58,698 nucleotides of DNA, from assembly GCA_009778655.1 (NCBI GenBank), contig WRFZ01000176.1, positions 1 to 58,698 of the forward strand, written 5' to 3'. The position numbers and the translations under genes were made by a program. Below the pieces are notes generated by a model that was not told the DNA's origin, ran no database searches, and saw nothing but the letters and a program-made list of their open reading frames with translations. Numbering within the stretch: the first letter of the stretch is position 1; each line of letters opens with the position of its first letter. Source of the DNA: Candidatus Azobacteroides sp. Lineage in GTDB: Bacteria > Bacteroidota > Bacteroidia > Bacteroidales > Azobacteroidaceae. Positions 19,601-26,178 of this stretch are shown here, one piece after another.

Positions 19601-20243
19601 AATCGGCATAAACCGTAGAAAACCAATTGTTTTGTTTTTTAGATAATTGAGATCTGTTTATTTTTGATAAAATATCGTCGGCTTCATAGAACCATCCCAT
19701 TTCAGCATAACAGCGCGCTTTCCAAAGTTTAGCGGAAATGGCGATTTCGGGTTGCAATTCATATAAACGGGAAATATAGGAAAATGAACTTGCCGCTTCC
19801 AGAAAATCGCCGTTGTAAAATTGTGATTTTGCCATCAGCATCCAAGCATTATGAAGAAAAGGGTTGTATTCTTTTCTATTTATAAATGCCTGGTATTTAG
19901 GATCGTTTTGTTTTCCTTGTTTTCGTTCGGGTTTGGTTTGGATGGAATGCATCTTAATTGCTTTTACCGCTTTTTCTATGGCTTTATCGAACGCACCTCC
20001 CGAATTGGTTTTATCCTTGGGTAATGCCGAAACCGGATACATCAGTATCATTTCGGAATAATTTTCCGTATATCCTTCCAACTGTGCTTTCAACGCCTGC
20101 TTATATGCTTCACTTCCGTTGAAATAAACGTTATACTTGGTATTAAATGAATGATACCAGCGCGTTCCGCTCGTATTCTTGGTAGAAGAACAGGAATTGA
20201 GCAGAATAACTCCCAGAAGAAGAAAAAAACAACGTGTTTTCAA
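16647..20243 (-). CDS. porW: PorW/SprE-type outer-membrane TPR lipoprotein of the type IX secretion system
   Basis: This 1198-residue lipoprotein has the signal peptide MKTRCFFLLLGVILLNSCSS with the lipobox cysteine at residue 18. The mature N terminus (RWYHSFNTKYNVYFNGSEAY) is the hallmark of PorW/SprE proteins. About 400 residues of TPR-like helices follow, then a Gln/Pro-rich linker, a second TPR-like region and, from about residue 1045, a Lys/Glu/Gln-rich tail. PorW/SprE is needed for T9SS secretion and, in gliding species, motility. The first possible start is TTG at 20243: an in-frame stop lies four codons upstream and no ATG fits the signal peptide. It is co-transcribed with porX. Confidence 0.92.
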   Translation of the reverse strand: MKTRCFFLLLGVILLNSCSSTKNTSGTRWYHSFNTKYNVYFNGSEAYKQALKAQLEGYTENYSEMILMYPVSALPKDKTNSGGAFDKAIEKAVKAIKMHSIQTKPERKQGKQNDPKYQAFINRKEYNPFLHNAWMLMAKSQFYNGDFLEAASSFSYISRLYELQPEIAISAKLWKARCYAEMGWFYEADDILSKINRSQLSKKQNNWFSTVYADYLIKQKQYAEAVPYLKTAIRSEKNRLQRTREKYLLGQLYASTGQKEAAYKAFGEVSSANAPYIIELSAKIRQTEVYPGGDIKKMSKKLIQMTKSSKNEEYLDQIYYALGNVYMTVPDTVKAIESYESGVEKSTRGGIDKMLNQIKLGDIYFNQRKYLKAQPNYSEALGLLKKGDEAYSRISKRSEALDALVIHVEAVELQDSLQRLARMTEEDRMAVINKIIDDIIKKEKEAAEKNKQDEYQAKQDELQGQLQANRPGPPAVMGGITSPGESDVFYFYNPQMVAIGKNAFQQKWGRRTLEDDWRRRNKSGTLADLVEDSATADTTLETDSITTEGGGNSGAALPQSTEANAVSNDPKDPQFYLQQIPVTEEDFAASDLIISTGLFNMGVIYKDLLEDNLLALETFETLNTRFPDNENKQMAYYYMYLIYWQQGDMESANLYKSKIRAEFAESDLAIAMADPNYEYNQKRMYIVQDSLYQQTYADYLAGSIKNIRNNYEVVSTKYNQSKLMPKFMFLNALSFAITNEPDTFKVLLNELVDKYPNEDVAALSSEIMKGFQRGLLLSASGDNMLVRGSLFNIRFGEEGEAISDSTIQFSDETKTAHELLLIYPKESLNDNLLLYVVAGYNFGNFMVNDFALEKTTIGGIGLLRIKGFNSQEEVLQYLQKIREPGGYAQEWGQMVVPVPISSDNYTILMKGKSLEEYMTFFEEHFAKGNENLIAQWRLKQIEEMEVFSENEEEHLLPGTDEKPVEETQLSETVLPADTGQITLPADSIHINLPDSLSTEAAITSDKAHDTANDVYNKASEETDKISDTYNTIASDPIRGFLNLFKRNKSNNAIEEFAKQQEKEEKERQMQLKKEQDEKDKAAKVVAVQQEKERNESLKKQAEEEKSSLRTKQQEQKDATKQKETEKKQKEAEKKRLAKEKKESQEKALKKKKEDQKAKEKARQEDQKRKEKERAESRKQKEKERKERVEQQKQKGRKK

Positions 20244-20296
20244 CCCGAATGTTTATTAGTGAATACCGGATAAGGCATTCTATTTCCTTTTTTAAA

Positions 20297-20304
20297 CAAA
20301 TTTA
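20297..20304 (-). promoter_or_regulatory. -7 promoter box of the porW-porX operon
   Basis: TAAATTTG on the minus strand matches TAnnTTTG and lies about 53 nt upstream of the TTG start of porW. It overlaps the last codons of the metal permease gene. Confidence 0.55.
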
Positions 20305-21120
20305 TACGTGTTTTATTGTCTTTTGATAAAGAAATAGGGCGGTTTTACAAAGCAAAAAGATAAGTATTTGTACAAAGATGATGGCCGCTCCCGATGGAAC
20401 ATTCAAATAATAGGATAAAAATAAACCGGAAATACAGCCGGCAATTCCCAATCCAATGGAATACAGAATGATTTTTTGCATTCGGGAAGTAAACAAATTG
20501 GCCGTCATTTGCGGAACCGTTAATAAAGACATGAGTAACATAATTCCTATCAAGCGGATAGATGAAACGATTGTCACTGCGATGGCCAACATCATCAAAT
20601 GTTCGATCAAAGCTACTTTTACGCCTTGTGTTTTAGCAAATTCCGAATCAAAAGCGGTATAGAGAATCGGTTTAAAAAAAATGACAAAAAGAATTGACAA
20701 CAGAGCCGCCAACGCTCCGGCAAATTCAATATCCGAAAGCGTGATTGTCAGAATATTCCCGAATAAATAGGCCGATATGTTCGGCGAATATCCCGGAGTC
20801 AAAAAAATACAAATAACTCCCAAAGCCATTCCCAATGCCCAAAAAGCGGCAATAGCGGAATCTTCTCTTACATCCTGTCTTTTCGAAAGCCATTCTACGC
20901 CGAAAGCCGAAGCTATCGAAAACGCCAAAGCCGATAAGATGGGGGAAATTCCCAAGTAAAATCCCAAACCTAATCCTCCGAAAGAAGCATGCGTAATCCC
21001 TCCGCTGATGAAAACCAAACGGCGCGATACAATGTATGATCCTACCATTCCGCAAGATATGCATGTAAATATACTCCCTATCAACGCATTGCGAAAAAAG
21101 GTAAATTGCAGTAAATCCAT
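20302..21120 (-). CDS. Zinc/manganese-type ABC transporter permease (ZnuB family)
   Basis: This 272-residue membrane protein belongs to the ABC-3 permease family for zinc, manganese or iron import. It has about eight hydrophobic segments and the signature VSRRLVFISGGITHASFGGLGLG near the N terminus, which forms part of the ATPase contact. I start it at the ATG at 21120 (MDLLQFTFFRNALIG); the ATG at 21150 would extend it upstream of the promoter box. Neither the ATP-binding subunit nor the solute-binding protein is encoded nearby, so the system must be completed from elsewhere in the genome. The metal cannot be told from sequence. Confidence 0.92.
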   Translation of the reverse strand: MDLLQFTFFRNALIGSIFTCISCGMVGSYIVSRRLVFISGGITHASFGGLGLGFYLGISPILSALAFSIASAFGVEWLSKRQDVREDSAIAAFWALGMALGVICIFLTPGYSPNISAYLFGNILTITLSDIEFAGALAALLSILFVIFFKPILYTAFDSEFAKTQGVKVALIEHLMMLAIAVTIVSSIRLIGIMLLMSLLTVPQMTANLFTSRMQKIILYSIGLGIAGCISGLFLSYYLNVPSGAAIIFVQILIFLLCKTALFLYQKTIKHV

Positions 21121-21127
21121 TGGGAGG

Positions 21128-21158
21128 CAAAAATACAATAATGTAATCAATTATGCAA
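21128..21158 (-). promoter_or_regulatory. Promoter of the metal permease gene, near-leaderless
   Basis: On the minus strand, CTTG (-33-like, TTG at 21156-21158) is followed after 20 nt by the -7 box TATTTTTG (21128-21135). The box ends 7 nt before the ATG at 21120, so the predicted leader is only about 4 nt. Confidence 0.65.
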
Positions 21159-21188
21159 GCAACTGCTTTTCGCTTCTGAAAAAAAGTG

Positions 21189-21196
21189 TAACTTTG
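21189..21196 (+). promoter_or_regulatory. -7 promoter box of the double-PDZ gene
   Basis: TAACTTTG matches TAnnTTTG about 106 nt upstream of the ATG at 21303 and is divergent from the metal permease promoter. Confidence 0.5.
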
Positions 21197-21251
21197 TGCA
21201 ATAATTTAATTTTATAACATCGTAACTTTCGAGTTTGACGCAGCCGAGAAA

Positions 21252-21290
21252 ATGGAAGCCGATATTTTACAAGCATTGAATAACTTATAA
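21252..21290 (+). other. Twelve-codon reading frame in the leader of the PDZ gene
   Basis: A short frame (MEADILQALNNL, then TAA) ends 12 nt before the PDZ-protein ATG. The frame is open back to 21210. It could be a leader peptide, the C-terminal remnant of a lost gene, or chance. Nothing decides between these. Confidence 0.25.
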
Positions 21291-21302
21291 ATATTTACAT
21301 AT

Positions 21303-22721
21303 ATGAAGCGATTCGTTTTTCTTACATCATTTCTGTTTTTTTGCCTTATTGCTTTTTCTCAGTCAGATGCGGGGATTGTATGCAACTATGGCTTTACGTT
21401 TGAAATCAGTACTCAAAAAAATTGGGGCTATCACCAACCCGTTGTTTTGAGTGCTACCCCCGATTCTCCGGCTGAAACCGCAGGGCTGCGTGTCAATGAT
21501 ATCATTGAAAAAATCAATGAAAAGCCCACAGCCGATGAAAACATCGAAACGATTATCTCTCGACTGCAAGATTCGAGTGATCAAATTCAATTGACCGTCA
21601 GCAATTTGAAAGGGAGTCAACAAATTCGAACCGTAAAAAGGATTTGTCGTCTGAATAATTCGCTCTCGGAAAAAGATTTAGTAAGTATTTATTCGTTCTA
21701 CAGCTTGGAAGATGCACAAACCCGGGCTTTTGCTTGTCCGTTCAAGACAACAATCAATCCGGAATGCAATTTGATTCAATATGCCTCTTTCGGTTTTGCG
21801 GCTCCGGATCCGAATAATCCGGCATTGGAAAAGACCATTAACGACGCTATTCGAAAAACTTTGGAGCAAAAGGGACTAAAATATTCCGAAAGAAATCCCG
21901 ATTTGATTGTTCAAACCTATTATTCTCAAGCAAGTAATCCGAATTTTCGAAACAATCCTCAAGCCGATAAATTTCCGGTAGTTCATCGCTATAATATTCA
22001 AACCGGTTCGATGGAGAAATTACCCATATATTATAATCCTTTGATTCATACGGATCAAGCCCGGTATTTTTTGAAGTTGGGTATTCGGCTGGTTGACAAT
22101 AAAAAAGGAAATAATGTAGCGGTATGGGAATGTGAAGCCGATGAGCTTTTACAATCCGATTATTCGCTTGCCGATTATGCCGAACTTCATATTCCGTTGA
22201 TGTTCATGCAATATCCTTATCCGAAAACGAAGGAAACTGCCGAATTTTATTACGGTCGCTTCAAGTACAATTATACAGGTATTCATTACAATATGAATAA
22301 TTTGAAAGAAATTACGGAAGTAGATCCTTCGTCGCCGGCGGCTAAAGCTGGAATCCAAGCCGGCGATATCATAGAAAAAATCAACGGAATTAAATTTGTC
22401 AATAATACCAAATCGGCGGATAATAATTACAAACAATTTATCTATAAAACCTTATCGCTCCGCGATCCGGCTACGCAATTCACCAATGCGGAAGGATTTA
22501 CCCGATGTATGTACTGGGATAAAATGAAATATGCCTTGGTACAAGATGAGTTTAAGAACCCGGAATTTTCAACGGTTTTCTCTTACTTGTTTTATTTTGA
22601 ACCGTATATCAATTTATCGGGTACAAATATTGTTACTTTCAGTATTCTGCGCGAAAAACAAAAAGAAGAAATCAAAGTAAAACCGATGATTTCTTCTCAA
22701 GAAGTATTTGAAAACAGATAA
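21303..22721 (+). CDS. Periplasmic double-PDZ protein with a DUF4136-like middle domain
   Basis: This 472-residue protein has a cleavable signal peptide (MKRFVFLTSFLFFCLIAFSQ). A first PDZ-like domain at about 40-110 contains SPAETAGLRVNDIIEKINEK. The central part at about 150-290 (NPDLIVQTYYSQ and later NVAVWECEADELL) resembles DUF4136 lipoprotein domains. A second PDZ-like domain at about 320-400 contains SPAAKAGIQAGDIIEKINGI. There is no protease domain, so it is likely a peptide-binding scaffold in the envelope. It converges on the OmpA gene, with a perfect hairpin in between. The PDZ calls are firm; the DUF4136 assignment is moderate. Confidence 0.8.
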   Translation: MKRFVFLTSFLFFCLIAFSQSDAGIVCNYGFTFEISTQKNWGYHQPVVLSATPDSPAETAGLRVNDIIEKINEKPTADENIETIISRLQDSSDQIQLTVSNLKGSQQIRTVKRICRLNNSLSEKDLVSIYSFYSLEDAQTRAFACPFKTTINPECNLIQYASFGFAAPDPNNPALEKTINDAIRKTLEQKGLKYSERNPDLIVQTYYSQASNPNFRNNPQADKFPVVHRYNIQTGSMEKLPIYYNPLIHTDQARYFLKLGIRLVDNKKGNNVAVWECEADELLQSDYSLADYAELHIPLMFMQYPYPKTKETAEFYYGRFKYNYTGIHYNMNNLKEITEVDPSSPAAKAGIQAGDIIEKINGIKFVNNTKSADNNYKQFIYKTLSLRDPATQFTNAEGFTRCMYWDKMKYALVQDEFKNPEFSTVFSYLFYFEPYINLSGTNIVTFSILREKQKEEIKVKPMISSQEVFENR

Positions 22722-22741
22722 AAGCCCATGAAAAACGACAG

Positions 22742-22785
22742 TGACAAATAACGAGCGCCTGTCTTAGGTTTCTCGTTATTTGTCA
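22742..22785. terminator. Perfect 14-bp inverted repeat between convergent genes
   Basis: TGACAAATAACGAG (22742-22755) and its exact reverse complement (22772-22785) flank a 16-nt loop that can itself pair as CCT/AGG. It sits between the convergent PDZ and OmpA genes. It probably acts as a bidirectional terminator or transcript-end stabiliser, although no clear T-tract follows on either strand. Confidence 0.55.
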
Positions 22786-22797
22786 ACAATCTTGAAC

Positions 22798-23478
22798 TTA
22801 TTTCAGAGTTCCGTCTTGCGCTTCCTGAATCATTTTAGTATTAGGAAGAATAAAAATTTCAACTCGACGGTTTAAAGCCTTCCCGGCTGAGGTACTGTTG
22901 TCGGCAATCGGTTGAGAAGAGCCGAAACCTTCCGCCGCCATACGGGAACTTGAAATTCCTTGTCCAACCAAGAAACCTTGAACAGACGCCGCCCTTTCCA
23001 TAGAAAGAGGAACGTTAATCTTGTCGTTTCCGGAACTGTCCGTATGACCGAAAATTTGAACATCAGTATCAGGGTTAGCTTTCAAGGAATTGGCAAATTG
23101 AGTTAGAGCGGATTGGGAGGTTTGATTCAAAGTACTTGAATTGACGGCAAAAAGAATACCCGAATCAAACGTAACTTTGATGGCTTGTCCATCGTTTACG
23201 GATTCGACTTGAGCATTCGGAATCGTCTCCAATTCTTTCTTTTGTTTGTCCATTTTGTTGCCGATCAAAGCGCCGGCAGCACCTCCGACTACAGCGCCTA
23301 TTCCGGCGCCCCAGGCAGCGCCTTTGCCGCCTTTAATTAATGCGCCGATCCCGGCGCCCGCAGCTGCGCCGCCTCCGGCGCCCACAGCTGTTCCTTTTAC
23401 TGTATTGCTTGCGTTACACCCTGAGAACACAATAGCAATACAAAGCATCAAACTTGCGAATAAATTTACTTTGTTCAT
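22798..23478 (-). CDS. OmpA-family lipoprotein with a glycine-zipper segment
   Basis: This 226-residue protein starts at the ATG at 23478, which yields a lipoprotein signal peptide (MNKVNLFASLMLCIAIVFSGC). The upstream in-frame start would only add a non-signal extension. A glycine-zipper stretch follows (GGGAAAGAGIGALI and GIGAVVGGAAGALIG). The C-terminal OmpA domain, from about residue 110, carries the peptidoglycan-binding core: FGHTD, NVPLSMERAASVQ and LNRRVEI. It resembles YiaD-like lipoproteins that link the outer membrane to peptidoglycan. It is a single gene. Confidence 0.94.
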   Translation of the reverse strand: MNKVNLFASLMLCIAIVFSGCNASNTVKGTAVGAGGGAAAGAGIGALIKGGKGAAWGAGIGAVVGGAAGALIGNKMDKQKKELETIPNAQVESVNDGQAIKVTFDSGILFAVNSSTLNQTSQSALTQFANSLKANPDTDVQIFGHTDSSGNDKINVPLSMERAASVQGFLVGQGISSSRMAAEGFGSSQPIADNSTSAGKALNRRVEIFILPNTKMIQEAQDGTLK

Positions 23479-23579
23479 CGTAATAGTTTGTATAAAATTG
23501 TACAATGAAAATAATAGCAAATATTGTACCAAAGTATCAATATACCATTTAAAATATTAAAATTTTTGTAATGTCAAAT

Positions 23580-23894
23580 TTAGTCTCCCACATCCAAAGT
23601 ATTTATATATGCTTCTTCTGCACGCAATACCATTAAAATATCGTCCGGGAGAAAATTTCCGATTGCATCTTTTCGAGCTTCTTGAACAATGAACGTAATT
23701 AACTCTTTTTCTTCTTTTTCCTCATCATCTTCATCCAAATAATCATTTTTTTCATAAAACTCGCAAATAAGATCCAGAATATAATAAAGCGTATCTTCCG
23801 AGAACTTTTCTTTTAAATCTTGCGGAAGATAATTGTGGATAAACTCCACAGCGACGTCGTCGTCATATTCGAACGTTTCATTTTGATTGCTCAT
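23580..23894 (-). CDS. Small acidic conserved protein, function unknown
   Basis: This 104-residue protein has no signal peptide and is strongly acidic, with an Asp/Glu run near residues 53-64 (YLDEDDEEKEEKEL). The rest is predicted helical. I do not recognise a named family. It lies 26 nt downstream of the DUF5606 gene on the same strand, so both are likely on one transcript. That pairing suggests linked roles, but no function can be stated. Confidence 0.75.
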   Translation of the reverse strand: MSNQNETFEYDDDVAVEFIHNYLPQDLKEKFSEDTLYYILDLICEFYEKNDYLDEDDEEKEEKELITFIVQEARKDAIGNFLPDDILMVLRAEEAYINTLDVGD

Positions 23895-23920
23895 AACTGT
23901 TTTTCCTCCTTCATTTTATT

Positions 23921-24364
23921 TTATTCTACATTCTTGCTTTCGTCATTTCCTTTTTCATCCGATTCTTGCTTTTCTTCTTCTTCAAATTCAGTTAACCCGT
24001 AATTAACCAGTAAATTATACCAATTCATCACTTTCTTTATGTCGGAAGGATAAACCCGATCCCGATCAAAATCAGGTACCACTTGAGAAAAATAGGTTCT
24101 CAATTCCTCCGGAGTAATTGCCGGAGAAAAAGAAATTATTTTGCCGTTTTCTTTTTGTTTAATGGACTGCAATATCTGAGCCAGACGCACATCGCCGCTC
24201 TCGGCATACATGGTAATATCTCCCAATGAGACTACTTTATCTCTCGAATAAACAGGAATTCGTTTTTGGTCAATTAACGATTCCGCAACAAAAATATTTT
24301 TCCCTTTGGAAATCAATTTGAAAAGACCGGGTTTTCCCGAAATGGATAAAATTTCTTTTAACAT
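23921..24364 (-). CDS. DUF5606 domain protein
   Basis: This 147-residue cytoplasmic protein starts at the ATG at 24364 (MLKEILSISGKPGLFKLISK), which is the conserved N terminus of DUF5606 proteins in Bacteroidota. The core contains RIPVYSRDKVVSLGDITMY and PEELRTYFSQVVPDFDRDRVYPSDIKK; the C terminus is an acidic tail. The biochemical role is unknown. An upstream in-frame ATG is rejected because the -7 box at 24392-24399 places the transcription start after it. It leads a two-gene unit with the small acidic protein. Confidence 0.85.
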   Translation of the reverse strand: MLKEILSISGKPGLFKLISKGKNIFVAESLIDQKRIPVYSRDKVVSLGDITMYAESGDVRLAQILQSIKQKENGKIISFSPAITPEELRTYFSQVVPDFDRDRVYPSDIKKVMNWYNLLVNYGLTEFEEEEKQESDEKGNDESKNVE

Positions 24365-24391
24365 AATCTGTTTTTTTAGGATTTTACAATG

Positions 24392-24399
24392 CAAAAGTA
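24392..24399 (-). promoter_or_regulatory. -7 promoter box of the DUF5606 gene
   Basis: TACTTTTG on the minus strand matches TAnnTTTG and lies 27 nt upstream of the ATG at 24364. Confidence 0.55.
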
Positions 24400-24437
24400 G
24401 AAAAAATTGTTGACAAACAGAACAGGCAAAATATTAT

Positions 24438-24576
24438 TTTAAGCGCCGGCGGGAAAGTCCGTAAAACTTCTATCCGAATAACCCCGTGTAAGCGAAACGC
24501 AGCTCGAGGTAATTTGCATGAAAGCAGGAAGCAATCCTCCGATCAAATTATTGCAAAATGCGCCAAAGTGCGTTAA
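24438..24576. other. GC-richer gene-free island, possible structured RNA or element remnant
   Basis: The 340-nt gap before the thioredoxin-like gene contains a segment with clearly higher GC than its AT-rich surroundings. One plus-strand frame is open for 43 codons (24445-24576) but lacks an ATG and resembles no protein I know. Several short self-complementary pieces (for example GCAAT/ATTGC) suggest folding. It could be a small RNA, a fragment of a group II intron or another mobile element, or a relict gene. No family can be named. Confidence 0.3.
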
Positions 24577-24602
24577 AAATTTTTTTATTAATTTATTAAA
24601 TG

Positions 24603-24610
24603 TAATTTTG
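24603..24610 (+). promoter_or_regulatory. -7 promoter box of the thioredoxin-like gene
   Basis: TAATTTTG matches TAnnTTTG. Transcription from here would give a leader of about 120 nt that contains the hairpin at 24684-24718. Confidence 0.45.
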
Positions 24611-24683
24611 TATGAAAAAAATTAATTTGAAGCTAATGGAATTCCTATGTGTTGGCGTTATACAGGCTAAATTTTATTAACAA

Positions 24684-24718
24684 AAAGGTATTCTTGAAAT
24701 TGTTTCAAGAACGCCTTT
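24684..24718 (+). promoter_or_regulatory. Strong hairpin just upstream of the thioredoxin-like gene
   Basis: AAAGG-TA-TTCTTGAAA, loop TTG, TTTCAAGAA-CG-CCTTT. The inner 9-bp arm and the outer 5-bp arm pair perfectly, separated by a 2-nt imperfect step. It ends 18 nt before the ATG at 24737. It may be a terminator for upstream transcription or a translation-controlling leader structure. Confidence 0.5.
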
Positions 24719-24736
24719 GTAATTTATAAAACTATT

Positions 24737-25909
24737 ATGAGTAAAAAAATTTTTTTTGTCTGTTTTCTTTCGTGTATCTGTTTTGTTTCATATTCACAAG
24801 AGAACAAAACGAATATTATTCAATTGGATCTGGAAACAAACGATTATATAGAATTAATATTAAGGATACAATGCCATAATAAGCCTAATCCTGATTATGA
24901 TATGTATATTAACGGCTTTCGAAACGATAATTTTTGGACTTTTACCTATCCGGATTCCTTGTATGATAAGAGCTTCTCTTTTACGATTCAAGAACCTACA
25001 CATATTGATACTCTTACACGATATATCAGTTTTAAATATATTTGTAATAACGATACAATAGCGGGTCCGGAAAGTTTATCCTTTGCCAATAAGGGTACTA
25101 CAACAATTAATGCTACTTATTTACAAACGGATACATTTCCGAATATTCTTACACGTGAGAAAAACGGGAATTTTATTTTCAAAACAAATTTGGTTGATTT
25201 CTATTTATTGACATCTTACCGAGATAAAGAATTATTATCTTCAATAGAAGCTATACGCAGTAGCTTTTTTTGGTATGATGCCGACTCTTCTCGATATGAT
25301 ACAGAAATGGACAAGTACATTAATTTAGTGAAAAAATATCCGGACTCCCATTTTTTGATTGAAATGTTAAATTCATGTTCCTATATTTTTAAATCAAAAG
25401 AAGATGTTCAAAAACTATTTGATTGTTTCTCTCAAGATAACAAAAATTCTTATTACGGGAAAAGAATTAATCAATATTTAATGGATAATCATTTCAAAAA
25501 CAGTATATTAAAAGCATGGGATACGGGTGAAAGCGAAGCGATAGTCATAGATTCGTTAAAATATAATTTAATTATATTTTCAGCCTCTTGGTGTGCGCCT
25601 TGTATTGAAGAAATTCCTGTATTAAAAAAAATTTACGAAGATTTATCCGATAAATTGGATATGACGTATGTTTCTATTGATGAATTAAACACGGTAGATA
25701 AATGGCAACAGTTAATGAAAAAAGAAAATATACCGTGGAGAAGCGTTTTAGCCGTAGATAATATTAATAATATAAGAGAAAGGTATTATGTTCCGGGGGT
25801 TCCTTATTGTCTTTTCGTTCATACCGGCGGATTTATGGAACCGATTGATGTTCGAAGCACAACAGAATTAAACTATCTGTATAAGACTGTGCAAAAGGGA
25901 AAAAATTGA
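24737..25909 (+). CDS. Exported thioredoxin-like (TlpA-type) protein
   Basis: This 390-residue protein has a signal peptide (MSKKIFFVCFLSCICFVSYSQ). The first ~260 residues form an N-terminal domain with strands and helices that I cannot assign. From about residue 275 there is a thioredoxin fold with the redox motif WCAPC (FSASWCAPCIEEIP) and a cis-proline region PGVPYCLFV. TlpA/ResA-like proteins with large N-terminal domains are common in the Bacteroidota periplasm and reduce or isomerise disulfides of exported proteins. The gene stands alone. Its AT-rich base use differs from the following Gfo/Idh gene, hinting at a different history. Confidence 0.87.
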   Translation: MSKKIFFVCFLSCICFVSYSQENKTNIIQLDLETNDYIELILRIQCHNKPNPDYDMYINGFRNDNFWTFTYPDSLYDKSFSFTIQEPTHIDTLTRYISFKYICNNDTIAGPESLSFANKGTTTINATYLQTDTFPNILTREKNGNFIFKTNLVDFYLLTSYRDKELLSSIEAIRSSFFWYDADSSRYDTEMDKYINLVKKYPDSHFLIEMLNSCSYIFKSKEDVQKLFDCFSQDNKNSYYGKRINQYLMDNHFKNSILKAWDTGESEAIVIDSLKYNLIIFSASWCAPCIEEIPVLKKIYEDLSDKLDMTYVSIDELNTVDKWQQLMKKENIPWRSVLAVDNINNIRERYYVPGVPYCLFVHTGGFMEPIDVRSTTELNYLYKTVQKGKN

Positions 25910-26123
25910 AAATAAGAAGATTAGAACCATTCAGATGATTGTCTGTGCGATGCGGATGTTATTTTCGGAAATATCCGTGCATTTATGACCGATGAATTGT
26001 TAAATGATGGAATACGCTATGGTTTCCCATGTATTTACCCGTATTAAATGTTAAAGTATGTAAAAAAAACGATTTTTCCCCGTTTTCTTCACTCTTGATG
26101 TTCATTTTGTTAAATAAAAGTAA
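25910..26123. other. Gene-free stretch, nothing recognised
   Basis: About 270 nt separate the thioredoxin-like gene from the oxidoreductase gene. One plus-strand frame is open for about 40 codons (ending at TAA near 26049) but has no family resemblance and no signals. I see only the -7 box near its end. Confidence 0.4.
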
Positions 26124-26131
26124 TACCTTTG
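26124..26131 (+). promoter_or_regulatory. -7 promoter box of the Gfo/Idh/MocA-DUF1080 operon
   Basis: TACCTTTG matches TAnnTTTG and lies 47 nt before the ATG at 26179. Confidence 0.55.
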
Positions 26132-26178
26132 AGACCGTTGTTTAAAATCATTATTTTTATTATAAAAATCTAAGTACT

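Noticed and set aside
26107-26131. TTTG elements 14 nt upstream of several -7 boxes (also at 40315 and near 24410)
   Set aside because: The 14-nt spacing is too short for the known -33/-7 arrangement, and T-runs are frequent in these AT-rich gaps, so it may be chance.
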